64,000 nt of DNA, from positions 2,061,837-2,125,836 of the forward strand of contig NZ_JBNCBU010000001.1 of the NCBI RefSeq assembly GCF_051912845.1, in the 5' to 3' direction. Both the position numbers and the translations under genes were made by a program. Of the stretch, positions 45,749 through 55,588 are shown one piece after another (position 1 is the stretch's first letter; every line of letters starts with the position of its first letter). This DNA is from Tsuneonella sediminis (GTDB taxonomy: Bacteria > Pseudomonadota > Alphaproteobacteria > Sphingomonadales > Sphingomonadaceae). The notes below the pieces were generated by a model that was not told the origin of the DNA, searched no databases, and saw only the letters and a program-made list of their open reading frames with translations.

Positions 45749-48490
45749 ATGGCCATTCGCCAGACCTTGCGTGCCACCGCCAGCATCGCCGCCGTCGTCG
45801 CTGCTGCCGGACTCCTGTCCGCCCCGGCTTTCGCGCAGGACGCGCCTTCCGCAGAACCGGCGGACCAGGAAGACGATCAGGCGATCGTCGTCACGGGCTT
45901 TCGCGCATCGCTCGAGACCGCCGTCGCCGAGAAGAAGCGCGCCGACCAGATCGTCGAGGCAATCAGCGCGGAAGATATCGGCAAGCTCCCCGATGCGTCG
46001 ATCGGCGAATCGATCGCTCGCCTGCCGGGCCTGACCTCGCAGCGGCTCAACGGCCGGGCAAACGTCATCGCGATCCGCGGCTTCGGGCCGGACTTCTCGC
46101 AGACCACGCTCAACGGCCGCGAACAGACGACCACCAGCGACAACCGCTCGGTCGAGCTTGACCAGTATCCGTCTGAAATCGTCAACCAGGTCGTCGTCTA
46201 CAAGTCGCCCACCGCGTCGCTGATCGGCCAGGGCCTCGTCGGTACCGTCGATATCCGGACGATCCGCCCGCTCGAGGCCGGCAAGCAGATCCTCGCGATC
46301 GGCGCGCGCGGTTCGTACGCCGACCTCGGCAAGCTCAACGCCGGGTCCAAGGACATGGGCTACCGCGTCAACGCGACCTTCGTCGACCAGTTCAAGGACG
46401 ACACGATCGGCCTGTCGCTGGCGGCGTCGTACGTCGACGAGCCCTACCAGCTTCAGGAATTCAATGCCTGGGGTTACAACTCGGTGCCGCTTAACGGCGC
46501 CAACCAGGCGCTGATCGGGGGGTCGAAGTCGTTCGTAACCTCGACCCAGCTCAAGCGGCTGGGCATCAACGGCACGTTCCAGGTTCAGGCGACGCCGACG
46601 CTTCGCCTCACAGCGGACGGGTTCTATTCGAACTTCGACGACGACCAGTCGAAGCGGGGCATCGAGCTTCCGCTTGGCTTCTTCGCATTCGGCACCACCG
46701 CGAACCCGGCCAACGCCACCGCCGAGAACGGGCTGATCACCTCGGGCCAGTTCGACAACGTGCGCGGCGTCATCCGGAACGATATCTTCCAGCGCGAGGC
46801 GGACCAGTACTCGTTCGGTTTCAATGCCGACTATGACGGCGCCGACGGCTGGCACGCGTTCTTCGACATCGGCTATTCGCGGACCGACCGAAACGAGCTG
46901 AGCCTCGAAAGCTATTCGGGCACGGGCTTCAACGGCGACGACACCGGCAACGGCGCGGCGGCCACGATCCGGTTCCAGTCCGGCCTCACCGGCACGGTTT
47001 TCGACCCCTCGCTCAATTACAGCGATCCTTCGCGCATCTTCCTCACCGACCCGCTCGGCTGGGGCGGCGGCACGGTTCCGCAGGCGGGATACTACAACAA
47101 CCGCCTGATCGACGACGAGCTGTGGCAGTTCCGCGCCGAGGTCGAGCGCGACCTCGACAACGGTTTCATCCGCAGCGTGCAGGTCGGGGCGAACTACACC
47201 ACCCGCGAAAAGACGCTGACGCCCGACGAGGCATTCATCCGGCTGCCCAATGGCCAGCTCCAGGCGCCGATCCCGTCGCAGTACCTGCAGCGCTCGACCG
47301 ATCTCGGCTATCTCGGCCTGGGTCCGATCGTCAGCTACGACGCGCGCGAACTTCTCGCCAATGGCGTCCTGGTGCTCGAGCCGCGCCTGACGACCGGCCC
47401 GAACGCGGCGAACGACGTGCTCAGCAAGGGCTACACGGTCAACGAGGACCTCCTCACCGCCTACGTGCAGGCGAACATCGAGAGCAGCCTTGGTGCCAGC
47501 GAGCTGACGGGCAACTTCGGCGTTCAGGCGATCAACACGGTCCAGAAGTCGACCGGGTTCATCTTCCCCTCCACCGGACCGACCCTGAGGACCATCGGCG
47601 ACGAGTTCTGGGACGTCCTTCCCAGCCTCAACCTCTCGCTCCGCATGCCCAGCGACACCGTGATCCGTGTCGCTGCCGCGCGCGAGATCATGCGGCCGCG
47701 GCTCGACGACATGCGCCTGTCGATCGGCTATGGCATCGATACGTCGGTGCCGGGCGGGATCATCCGCGGGGGCGGCGGCAACCCGTACCTGCGCCCCTAC
47801 CGGGCCAATGCGGTCGATTTCAACGTCGAGCAGTATTTCGGCCGTGGCGGGGTCGCCGCGCTCCAGCTGTTCTACAAGGACATCAAGAGCTACATCTTCG
47901 GCGGCCGCTTCGCGTTCGACTATTCGGCCTTCCCGCCGCCGACGAACGCCGCTGCGTTCCCCAACCTGCCCACGGTCGGCACGCTCGATGCGCCGGTCAA
48001 CACCGGAGGCGGCGACCTCTACGGCGCGGAACTGGCGGTGACCCTGCCGTTCGCGACCCTCACGAGCGCACTCGACGGGTTCGGTATCACCGGCGGCGCC
48101 AGCTATACCAAGACCAAGATCGAGGATGCGAACGGCAACGAGACGACGATCCCCGGTTACTCGAAGTGGGTTGTCAACGGCACCGCCTACTTCGAGAAAT
48201 GGGGCTTCAACAGCCGCGTAAGCGCACGGTACCGTTCGACCTTCCTCGGCGACTTCACCGGTTTCGGGGGATCGCCGACCCGCCGGACCGCGCTGAGCGA
48301 AACGATCATCGACGCGCAGATCGGGTACGATTTCCAGCCCGGCACCGCGCTCGAAGGCCTGTCGCTCTATCTCCAGGGTCAGAACCTCACCGACGAGCGG
48401 TTCGCCTCGGTCGGCGCAGCGCGCAACCAGGTCATCGACTACCAGATATATGGACGCCGCTTCCTGGCCGGGTTCACGTACAAGTTCTGA
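45749..48490 (+). CDS. TonB-dependent receptor, probable maltodextrin receptor
   Basis: Outer-membrane receptor of 913 residues of the Xanthomonas/Caulobacter type. The signal peptide MAIRQTLRATASIAAVVAAA ends near AFAQ. The plug shows AIVVTGFRASLETAVAEKK, DIGKLPDASIGESIARLPGL, IAIRGFGPDFSQTTLNGRE and YKSPTASLIGQGLVGTVDI, typical of this subgroup; the barrel ends GRRFLAGFTYKF with a terminal phenylalanine. The ATG at 45749 is used because of its GGGGAGAG site and clean signal; a GTG at 45710 would precede it with an Arg-rich tail. It heads the rightward arm of the alpha-glucan operon, and by analogy with Caulobacter MalA probably imports maltodextrins. Confidence 0.95.
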   Translation: MAIRQTLRATASIAAVVAAAGLLSAPAFAQDAPSAEPADQEDDQAIVVTGFRASLETAVAEKKRADQIVEAISAEDIGKLPDASIGESIARLPGLTSQRLNGRANVIAIRGFGPDFSQTTLNGREQTTTSDNRSVELDQYPSEIVNQVVVYKSPTASLIGQGLVGTVDIRTIRPLEAGKQILAIGARGSYADLGKLNAGSKDMGYRVNATFVDQFKDDTIGLSLAASYVDEPYQLQEFNAWGYNSVPLNGANQALIGGSKSFVTSTQLKRLGINGTFQVQATPTLRLTADGFYSNFDDDQSKRGIELPLGFFAFGTTANPANATAENGLITSGQFDNVRGVIRNDIFQREADQYSFGFNADYDGADGWHAFFDIGYSRTDRNELSLESYSGTGFNGDDTGNGAAATIRFQSGLTGTVFDPSLNYSDPSRIFLTDPLGWGGGTVPQAGYYNNRLIDDELWQFRAEVERDLDNGFIRSVQVGANYTTREKTLTPDEAFIRLPNGQLQAPIPSQYLQRSTDLGYLGLGPIVSYDARELLANGVLVLEPRLTTGPNAANDVLSKGYTVNEDLLTAYVQANIESSLGASELTGNFGVQAINTVQKSTGFIFPSTGPTLRTIGDEFWDVLPSLNLSLRMPSDTVIRVAAAREIMRPRLDDMRLSIGYGIDTSVPGGIIRGGGGNPYLRPYRANAVDFNVEQYFGRGGVAALQLFYKDIKSYIFGGRFAFDYSAFPPPTNAAAFPNLPTVGTLDAPVNTGGGDLYGAELAVTLPFATLTSALDGFGITGGASYTKTKIEDANGNETTIPGYSKWVVNGTAYFEKWGFNSRVSARYRSTFLGDFTGFGGSPTRRTALSETIIDAQIGYDFQPGTALEGLSLYLQGQNLTDERFASVGAARNQVIDYQIYGRRFLAGFTYKF

Positions 48491-48497
48491 CCGTTCG

Positions 48498-48528
48498 GCC
48501 GGGTCCGCGCGTTGGCGGCGGACCCGGC
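48498..48528 (+). terminator. Intercistronic hairpin after the TonB receptor gene
   Basis: GCCGGGTCCGC at 48498-48508 pairs perfectly with GCGGACCCGGC at 48518-48528 around a 9-base loop, 8 bases after the receptor stop and 25 bases before the halogenase-like start. No T-tract follows, so it is more likely to be a partial terminator or an mRNA-stabilising element than a full stop. Confidence 0.55.
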
Positions 48529-48553
48529 CCACCCACCGCGATGGGAGGGGGAC

Positions 48554-50065
48554 GTGCCTGACCGGCCAATGCGCAACTTTGTCATCGTCGGAGGCGGAAC
48601 CGCCGGCTGGATGACGGCCGCATTGCTGATCCGGTTTCTCGATGACCGGTACACGGTAACCGTCGTGGAATCCGACGAGATCGGCACGGTGGGCGTGGGT
48701 GAAGCGACCATCCCCATGCTGCGGAACGTCAACCGGGCGCTGGGTTTCGATGAGGCCGATTTCGTCGCAGCAACCCGCGGGACATTCAAGCTCGGGATCG
48801 AGTTCGACGGCTGGCTGCGGCCTGGCGAGCGATACATCCACGCCTTCGGCAACATCGGACGCGGCCTCGGCCTGCTGCCGTTCCATCAGTACTGGCTGCG
48901 GGCAGCCGCCGAAGGCAGGGCGGGTCCGCTGGCCGAGCATTCGCCATGCGCGCAGGCCGCGTGGGCGCACCGTTTCGCTCCTTCGCCGGATTCGGCGACC
49001 GGGGCGGCTGGCAATCTGGCCTGGGCCTACCACTTCGATGCGAGCCTTTATGCAGCGTACCTGCGCCGCTTTGCCGAAGCCCGCGGCGCGCGGCGCGTGG
49101 AAGGCCGGATCGTCGATGTGGGCAGAGATCCCGAAAGCGGCCACATCTCGGAGGTTCGCCTGGCCGGGGGTGACGGCGTCGGCGGGGACTTCTTCGTCGA
49201 TTGCTCCGGCTTTGCCGCGATGCTGGTGGACAAGACGCTGGGCGTTCCGTTCGAGGACTGGAGCCAGTGGTTGCCGTGCGACCGCGCCGTGGCCGTTCCC
49301 GGCACGAGCGCCACTCCCACCTTGCCCTACACGCGCTCGATCGCGGGCGTCGCGGGCTGGCAGTGGCGCATTCCGCTCCAGCACCGGACCGGCAACGGCC
49401 ATGTCTATTGCAGCGAGTTCCTGACGGACGACGAGGCCGCGTCGGCGCTGCTCGCGAGCATCGAGGGTGATGCCCTGGCCGATCCCCGCCTTCTGCGGTT
49501 CACCACGGGCATGCGACGCGAGGCCTGGCGCGGCAACTGCGTCGCCATCGGGCTGGCGGCCGGTTTCCTTGAGCCGCTCGAATCGACCAGCATCCATCTC
49601 GTCCAGTCGGCCGTCGACCGGTTGCTCAAGTTTCTCCCGGGCGAGGGAATCGCGCCCGCCGATGTCGACGAGTACAATCGGCAGACCCGCATCGAATGGG
49701 AAGGCATCCGCGATTTCCTGATCCTGCATTATCATCGCAACGAACGGAGCGAGCCGTTCTGGCGACGCTGCGCGGCGATGGGCATTCCCGACAGGCTGAA
49801 GGACCGCATCGAGCTGTTCGCGCAAGGTGGGAGGATCGCCCGTCACGACGAGGAACTGTTCACCGAGGTGGCCTGGCTTCAGGTGATGTTGGGGCAGGGG
49901 GTGACGCCGAGGAACTGGCATCCGCTCGCCGACAGTCTTTCGCAGGCGCAGCTTGAGGAACTGATGGCCCTGTCGGCGCGGTCGGTGTCCTCGACGGTGG
50001 GACGCATGCCCCTTCACGATGACTACCTGGCCCGGTTCTGCCGCCACGAGGAGACAGTCGCATGA
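48554..50065 (+). CDS. Flavin-dependent tryptophan-halogenase-family protein (first copy)
   Basis: A 503-residue FAD-binding protein. From the GTG start, GGGTAGW (13-19) is the FAD-binding loop, VGVGEATIP follows, Lys79 (GTFKLGIEF) matches the catalytic lysine of PrnA, WQWRIP (269-274) is the halogenase WxWxIP motif, and EPLESTSIH keeps the conserved glutamate-serine pair. Thus the residues for hypohalous acid chemistry are present. The GTG has GGAGG upstream and is preferred; ATG 48569 is the alternative. No signal peptide, so cytoplasmic. It follows the TonB receptor and overlaps the GH13 lipoprotein gene by 4 nt. Such genes recur beside TonB receptors in Caulobacterales and sphingomonads, but a role in sugar use is not established. 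Confidence 0.92.
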   Translation: MPDRPMRNFVIVGGGTAGWMTAALLIRFLDDRYTVTVVESDEIGTVGVGEATIPMLRNVNRALGFDEADFVAATRGTFKLGIEFDGWLRPGERYIHAFGNIGRGLGLLPFHQYWLRAAAEGRAGPLAEHSPCAQAAWAHRFAPSPDSATGAAGNLAWAYHFDASLYAAYLRRFAEARGARRVEGRIVDVGRDPESGHISEVRLAGGDGVGGDFFVDCSGFAAMLVDKTLGVPFEDWSQWLPCDRAVAVPGTSATPTLPYTRSIAGVAGWQWRIPLQHRTGNGHVYCSEFLTDDEAASALLASIEGDALADPRLLRFTTGMRREAWRGNCVAIGLAAGFLEPLESTSIHLVQSAVDRLLKFLPGEGIAPADVDEYNRQTRIEWEGIRDFLILHYHRNERSEPFWRRCAAMGIPDRLKDRIELFAQGGRIARHDEELFTEVAWLQVMLGQGVTPRNWHPLADSLSQAQLEELMALSARSVSSTVGRMPLHDDYLARFCRHEETVA

Positions 50066-51927
50066 ATACGCGGTGGATGATGACCGCGAGCGTTTCGCTC
50101 GCCTGTTTGGCGGGATGCGCTCACGCACAGGATCCTGCATCCGCACCGGCAGCCAGTGCGGCCGTTTCCGCGCCTGCCGCGTCGTTCCGCGATCGCGCGC
50201 CCGCGGACGAAGTCGTCTACTTCGTCCTGCCCGACCGGTTCGCGAACGGCGACCCGGCAAACGATCACGGCGGTCTGCCTGCTGACCGGCTCGTGAGCGG
50301 GTACGACCCGGCAGCCAAGGGCTTCTACCATGGTGGCGACCTTGCCGGCCTCACCTCGAAGCTCGATTACCTGCAGGACATGGGCGTAACCGCGGTGTGG
50401 TTCGCGCCGATCTTCCAGAACAAGCCGGTGCAGGGGCCGAAGGGCGATGAAAGCGCCGGGTATCACGGTTACTGGGTGACCGATTTCACGCGGCCCGACC
50501 CGCATTTCGGTACGCGCGCAGAATTCCGGGCCTTCGTCGATGCGGCGCACGCGCGCGGGATGAAGGTCTACATGGACATCATCACCAACCACACCGCCGA
50601 CGTGATCCGCTATGCCGAGGGCGAGGCGACCGGCTATCGCTATCGGTCGCGGGGCGACTACCCCTATTCGCGCAAGGGTGGACCCGGCGGCGCGGCCATC
50701 AACCCCGGCTTCGCGGGCGACGGCGATTCGAGCGAGGCGAACTTCGCCAGGCTGACCGATCCTTCCTATGCCTATACCCCGGTGGTCCCGGCGGCAGAGG
50801 CCCGCGTCAAGAAGCCCGAGTGGCTCAACGATCCCGTTTTCTACCACAACCGCGGCGACAGCACGTTCAGCGGCGAGGATAGCCGGTTTGGTGACTTTGC
50901 CGGGCTCGACGACCTGTTCACCGAGCATCCCCGCGTGCGCCAGGGCATGATCGACATCTACGGCAAGTGGATCGACGATTTCGGCATCGACGGATTCCGC
51001 ATCGATACCGCGCGGCACGTCGATCCGGGCTTCTGGCGGGTATTCGTTCCCGCGATGCTCGAGCGCGCGAAAGCCAACGGCATCCCCAATTTCGCGATCT
51101 TCGGCGAGGTCTACAAGGATGTCCCGGACAGCGGCTACATTGCCCAGTACACCCGCCGCGACATGTTGCCGACCGTGCTCGACTTCGCCTTCCAGGCGAC
51201 GATGCGCGAGGTGCTGGGGCGCGGCAAGGGCACCGTAATGCTCGCGCATCTGTATGACGGCGACGTACTTTACGAAGGCGGGGAGGCGGCCGCGCTCGAC
51301 CTCCCGACGTTCCTCGGCAACCACGACATGGGCCGGTTCTCGACGATGGTGAAACAGGACCGTCCCGGCATTTCGCAGGACGAACTATTCGCGCGGGTCA
51401 GGCTGGGCCATGCCATGCTCATGACCCTGCGCGGGGCGCCTGTGATCTATTACGGCGACGAGCAAGGCTTCGTCGGCGACGGCGGCGACCAGCTGGCGCG
51501 CGAGGACATGTTTCCCAGCATGACCGCAGTCTATAACGACAACCAACTGATCGGCACCAGCGTGACCACTGCCGAGGCGAATTTCGACCAGCAGCACCCA
51601 CTCTATCGCCTGGTCGCGCAGATGGCCGCGCTGCGCGCGGCGCACCCCGCGCTGCGTAGAGGCAGGCAGGAAGTGCGCCACTACGAGCAGACAGCGGGCG
51701 TATTCGCGGTCAGCCGTTTCGATCCCGAAACGGGTAAGGAATACGTCCTTGCCTTCAACACCGCGGCCGATGCGAAGTTGGCCAACGTCGTTGTCGGCTA
51801 CGACGCCCGCGCCTTCGAAACCCTGGCAGGGGCATGCCCTGCCCGGGTCACCTCGCCCGGATCCGCCGCGTTCGAACTGCCCGCCTTCGGATGGGCGATC
51901 TGCCGGGTCGGCGAGGCCGCACGGTGA
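50062..51927 (+). CDS. GH13 alpha-amylase-family lipoprotein
   Basis: A 621-residue glycosidase. The N-terminus MNTRWMMTASVSLACLAGC ends in a lipobox (LAGC, Cys19), so it is probably an outer-membrane or periplasmic lipoprotein, followed by an Ala/Ser/Pro linker to about residue 42. The barrel has MDIITNHTAD, GIDGFRIDTARHVD (nucleophile Asp315), FAIFGEVYKD (Glu349) and FLGNHDMGRF. Two insertions, including the GYRYRSRGDYPYSRKGG loop, make it longer than a simple amylase, and it may be an amylase, neopullulanase or cyclodextrinase-like enzyme. The ATG overlaps the halogenase-like stop by 4 nt, and the stop overlaps the alpha-glucosidase start by 4 nt. Confidence 0.93.
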   Translation: MNTRWMMTASVSLACLAGCAHAQDPASAPAASAAVSAPAASFRDRAPADEVVYFVLPDRFANGDPANDHGGLPADRLVSGYDPAAKGFYHGGDLAGLTSKLDYLQDMGVTAVWFAPIFQNKPVQGPKGDESAGYHGYWVTDFTRPDPHFGTRAEFRAFVDAAHARGMKVYMDIITNHTADVIRYAEGEATGYRYRSRGDYPYSRKGGPGGAAINPGFAGDGDSSEANFARLTDPSYAYTPVVPAAEARVKKPEWLNDPVFYHNRGDSTFSGEDSRFGDFAGLDDLFTEHPRVRQGMIDIYGKWIDDFGIDGFRIDTARHVDPGFWRVFVPAMLERAKANGIPNFAIFGEVYKDVPDSGYIAQYTRRDMLPTVLDFAFQATMREVLGRGKGTVMLAHLYDGDVLYEGGEAAALDLPTFLGNHDMGRFSTMVKQDRPGISQDELFARVRLGHAMLMTLRGAPVIYYGDEQGFVGDGGDQLAREDMFPSMTAVYNDNQLIGTSVTTAEANFDQQHPLYRLVAQMAALRAAHPALRRGRQEVRHYEQTAGVFAVSRFDPETGKEYVLAFNTAADAKLANVVVGYDARAFETLAGACPARVTSPGSAAFELPAFGWAICRVGEAAR

Positions 51928-53549
51928 GCGCCGGAAACCCGATGCCGTCGCCCGCGCCCGAACCAGCCGGAGTGCCCTGGTGGAAGGGCGCGGCGATCTA
52001 CCAGATCTACCCGCGCAGCTTCATGGATTCCAACGGCGACGGGATCGGCGACTTGCCGGGCATAACGATGCGGCTCGACCACGTCGCCTCGCTCGGCGTG
52101 GACGCGATCTGGATCAGCCCTTTCTTCACCTCTCCCATGCAGGACTTCGGCTACGACGTCTCCGACTACTGCGACGTCGATCCCATCTTCGGGACGCTGG
52201 CCGATTTCGACGCACTCGTCGGCCGCGCGAAGGCTCTCGGTCTCCGGGTGCTGATCGACCAGGTCTACTCGCATACGTCCGACCAGCACCCGTGGTTCGC
52301 CGAAAGCCGGTCCGACCGGACCAACCCCAGGAACGACTGGTACGTCTGGGCGGATGCCAAGCCGGACGGTTCGCCGCCGACCAACTGGCAATCCGTCTTC
52401 GGCGGCCCGGCGTGGACGTGGGACGCGAGGCGCGGACAGTACTACCTCCACAACTTCCTCAGCAGCCAGCCCCAGCTCAACCTGCACAACCCGGTGGTCC
52501 AGGACGCCGTGCTTGGCGTCATGCGCTTCTGGCTCGCGCGGGGGGTCGACGGTTTCCGGATCGATGCGCTCAACTTCGCGATGCACGACCCGCGCCTTCG
52601 CGACAATCCGCCCGCCCCGCCGAGCGATCGTCCGCGCACCCGTCCGTTCGATTTCCAGATCAAGAAGTACAACCAGTCGCATCCCGCCATTCCCGAGTTC
52701 ATCGAACGCATCCGCGCATTGACCGACAGTTTCGGCGGCGCCTTCACCGTCGCCGAAGTCGGCGGCGACGAGGCCGAGGCGGAGATGAAGGCGTTCACCG
52801 AGGGCGAAACGCGCCTCAATTCCGCTTATGGCTTCAACTTTCTCTATGCCGACCGGCTTACGCCCCAACTCGTCTGCGCGGCGCTCGCGCAGTGGCCGGA
52901 CGAGCCTGGCGCCGGCTGGCCGAGCTGGGCATTCGAGAACCACGACGCACCGCGCGCCGCGAGCCGGTGGTGGGACGCGGTCGACCGTCCGGCCGCGACG
53001 CGGCTGAAGATGCTCGTCCTCGCTGCGTTGCGGGGGAACATCATTCTTTATCAGGGCGAGGAACTGGGACTCGAGCAGGTCGACATTCCGTTCGAGCAGC
53101 TGCACGATCCCGAGGCGATCAGGAACTGGCCGCTGACGCTCAGCCGTGATGGCGCGCGCACCCCGATTCCGTGGACCAGCGGCGCCGACGATCTGGGTTT
53201 CGGGTCGCACGAACCGTGGCTGCCGGTGGGCGAAGCGAACGCTCTGCGCGCCGTCGATGCGCAAGACGCCGACGCGGGATCCTCGCTCAATCATACCCGC
53301 GCGGTGCTCGCCCTGCGCAATCGCCACCCGGCACTGCGACGCGGCGCCGTCGAGACCTGCCATGCGACTGGCGACCTGCTGATCCTCGACCGGAATGCAG
53401 GCGGGGCACGTGTGCGGGTGATCGCCAATTTCGGTAAGGAGACGATCGAATTGACCGACGAACAGACGAGGGGCGGCGTGCTTGCCGCGATCAACGGGGC
53501 TTCGGCCAGGGCTCTCCCCGCCTTCGGTGCGCTGGTGATCGACCGATGA
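51924..53549 (+). CDS. GH13 alpha-glucosidase (oligo-alpha-glucosidase type)
   Basis: A 541-residue enzyme of the alpha-glucosidase/oligo-1,6-glucosidase group. WWKGAAIYQIYPRSFMDSNGDGIGDLPGI is the usual N-terminal signature in two parts; the catalytic motifs are VDGFRIDALNF (Asp nucleophile), TVAEVGGDE (acid/base) and FENHDAPR. VLIDQVYSHTSDQHPWF is also diagnostic. There is no signal peptide, so it probably acts in the cytoplasm on maltose or maltodextrins brought in by the MFS carrier. The GTG at 51924 overlaps the preceding stop (GTGA) and is preferred; ATG 51942 is an alternative. The stop overlaps the GH97 start by 4 nt. Linkage preference cannot be settled from the sequence. Confidence 0.93.
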   Translation: MSAGNPMPSPAPEPAGVPWWKGAAIYQIYPRSFMDSNGDGIGDLPGITMRLDHVASLGVDAIWISPFFTSPMQDFGYDVSDYCDVDPIFGTLADFDALVGRAKALGLRVLIDQVYSHTSDQHPWFAESRSDRTNPRNDWYVWADAKPDGSPPTNWQSVFGGPAWTWDARRGQYYLHNFLSSQPQLNLHNPVVQDAVLGVMRFWLARGVDGFRIDALNFAMHDPRLRDNPPAPPSDRPRTRPFDFQIKKYNQSHPAIPEFIERIRALTDSFGGAFTVAEVGGDEAEAEMKAFTEGETRLNSAYGFNFLYADRLTPQLVCAALAQWPDEPGAGWPSWAFENHDAPRAASRWWDAVDRPAATRLKMLVLAALRGNIILYQGEELGLEQVDIPFEQLHDPEAIRNWPLTLSRDGARTPIPWTSGADDLGFGSHEPWLPVGEANALRAVDAQDADAGSSLNHTRAVLALRNRHPALRRGAVETCHATGDLLILDRNAGGARVRVIANFGKETIELTDEQTRGGVLAAINGASARALPAFGALVIDR

Positions 53550-55588
53550 TCGCGCGCCCTGTCCTGATCGCGGCGATCGCGCTCTGCGCTCCGCTCGGCG
53601 CGCTTCATGCCGAAACCGTCGCCTCGCCCGACGGCCGCATCGTCGTGACCGTCGATGCCGACGGCGAAGGCATTCCCTTCTACGAGGTGACGCGCGCGGG
53701 CAAGCCGCTGATCGCCAAGAGCACGATCGCCTTCAATTTCACCGACGAGGATCCGCTACGCCGAGGCCTCAAGGTCGAGAGCGCCGCGGTCGCGCCAATG
53801 GTGGACACGCGCTGGGAACAGCCGTGGGGCGAACGCCGGTTCGTGCACGACCGGCACAACGAACTGGCGGTCACGTTTCTCCACGACGCCACTGCGCGCC
53901 GATTTACGGTGCGATTCCGCGTCTTCGACGACGGGCTCGGCTTTCGCAGCGAATTCCCGGACCGGCCGGACCATCGCGTCACGAGCATTGCCGAGGAACT
54001 GACCGAATTCGAGATCGCGCCGCAGGGCACCGCGTGGTGGATCCAGGCAGGCGACTTCAACCGTTACGAGCAGATCTACCAGCAGACCCCCATCGAGGCG
54101 GTATCGATGGCGCACACGCCGATGACTGTTCGCCTCGAGGACGGAACGCACCTGTCCTTCCACGAAGCGGCGCTGGTCGATTACTCGGGCATGTGGCTGC
54201 AGCGGCTGACTGGGCGGCGGTTCCGGGCGCATCTGGCCCCGTCCAGCCGCGGGGCGAAAGTCGTGCGGACAGGCGCCTTCACGACGCCTTGGCGGACGAT
54301 CCGCATCGCGCCCGACGCCGCCGGGCTGGTCGAAAGCGACCTCGAGCTGAACCTCAACGAGCCCAACCGTCTCGGCGACGTGAGCTGGTTCAAGCCGGCG
54401 AAGTATATCGGTATCTGGTGGGGCATGATCAGCGGCAAGTGGAGCTGGGCCCAGGGGCCGGATCATGGGGCCACTACCCAGCGCACCAAGCAGACGATCG
54501 ACTTTGCCGCCAGGCACGGCTTTCGCGGCGTGCTCGTCGAGGGGTGGAATGTCGGCTGGGACGGCAACTGGTTCGGCAATGGGCGGGACTACAGCTTCAC
54601 CCGCGCCTATCCCGACTTCGACCTCAAGGCCGTCACCGACTATGCGCGCAAGAAGGGGGTGCACCTGATCGGGCACCACGAAACGGGGGGCAATATCGAT
54701 GTGTACGAGCGGCAGCTCGCCGATGCGATGAAGCTTTATGGCGATCTCGGGGTCGATGTCGTCAAGACCGGCTACGTTGCCGATGCCGGCGGCATCATCT
54801 CCTGCAACGCCGACATTGCCGATCCATGCGAAGGCCAGGTGATGGAATGGCACGACGGCCAGCGGCAGGTCCAGCACCACCTGCGCGTGGTCGAGGAGGC
54901 GGCGAAGAACCGGGTCGCGGTCAATCCGCACGAGCCGGTCAAGGATACGGGGCTCAGGCGCACGTATCCCAACTGGGTCGCGCGTGAAGGTGCGCGGGGG
55001 CAGGAATACAATGCCTGGGCGCCGTTCAACAATCCGCCCGATCACGAGCCAACGCTCGTCTATACCCGGATGCTCTCGGGACCGATGGATTACACGCCCG
55101 GCGTGCTCAGCGTCACCGGGGGCAACGGCGTGCCGATGGCCTCCACCGTCGCCAAGCAGCTTGGCCTCTACCTGGCGATCTATTCGCCGATCCAGATGGC
55201 CGCCGACTTCGTTGAAAGCCTCGCGGCGCATCCAAGGGAGCTCGAGTTCATCAAGGCGGTGCCGGCCGACTGGGCGGAGAGCCACCTCGTTGCGGGAGAG
55301 GTCGGCGACTACGCGATCTTCGCGCGCAAGGATCGCAACAGCGACGATTGGTACGTCGGCGGAATCAACGACGCCACCGCGCGGGAAGTGACCGTGACTT
55401 TCGACTTCCTCGATCCCGGCAAGACATACACTGCAACGATCTGGAAGGACGGCGAGGGCGCGACCTACGAGACCGAAGCCCGCCACCGCATCGCCTACGA
55501 CACCCGCAAGGTGCGCAATGGGGATACGCTGACGCTCTGGCTCGCCCCGGGCGGCGGAGCCGCGGTCCGCCTCAATCCCGGGAAATGA
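53546..55588 (+). CDS. GH97 alpha-glucosidase (SusB-like), secreted
   Basis: A 680-residue periplasmic glycosidase with signal peptide MIARPVLIAAIALCAPLGALHAE. The N-terminal beta-sandwich (SPDGRIVVTVDADGEGIPFYEV) and the barrel segments YIGIWWGMISGKWSW, HGFRGVLVEGWNVGWDGNW, LIGHHETGGNID and NPHEPVKDTGLRRTYPN are characteristic of GH97; glutamates in the last two segments fit the catalytic and calcium-binding residues of SusB. The C-terminal domain (about 580-680) is a beta-sandwich. In Bacteroides SusB this family cleaves alpha-glucosidic bonds of maltodextrins. It is coupled by 4-nt overlaps to the genes on both sides, so it is part of the same transcript. Confidence 0.94.
   Translation: MIARPVLIAAIALCAPLGALHAETVASPDGRIVVTVDADGEGIPFYEVTRAGKPLIAKSTIAFNFTDEDPLRRGLKVESAAVAPMVDTRWEQPWGERRFVHDRHNELAVTFLHDATARRFTVRFRVFDDGLGFRSEFPDRPDHRVTSIAEELTEFEIAPQGTAWWIQAGDFNRYEQIYQQTPIEAVSMAHTPMTVRLEDGTHLSFHEAALVDYSGMWLQRLTGRRFRAHLAPSSRGAKVVRTGAFTTPWRTIRIAPDAAGLVESDLELNLNEPNRLGDVSWFKPAKYIGIWWGMISGKWSWAQGPDHGATTQRTKQTIDFAARHGFRGVLVEGWNVGWDGNWFGNGRDYSFTRAYPDFDLKAVTDYARKKGVHLIGHHETGGNIDVYERQLADAMKLYGDLGVDVVKTGYVADAGGIISCNADIADPCEGQVMEWHDGQRQVQHHLRVVEEAAKNRVAVNPHEPVKDTGLRRTYPNWVAREGARGQEYNAWAPFNNPPDHEPTLVYTRMLSGPMDYTPGVLSVTGGNGVPMASTVAKQLGLYLAIYSPIQMAADFVESLAAHPRELEFIKAVPADWAESHLVAGEVGDYAIFARKDRNSDDWYVGGINDATAREVTVTFDFLDPGKTYTATIWKDGEGATYETEARHRIAYDTRKVRNGDTLTLWLAPGGGAAVRLNPGK

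Noticed and set aside
44342..50260. A minus-strand open frame of 1972 codons running antisense to part of the glucan operon
   Set aside because: It is the codon-position mirror of high-GC genes: Arg/Ala/Asp-rich, no domain, and it crosses lacI, the TonB receptor and the halogenase-like gene, all of which have clear motifs.
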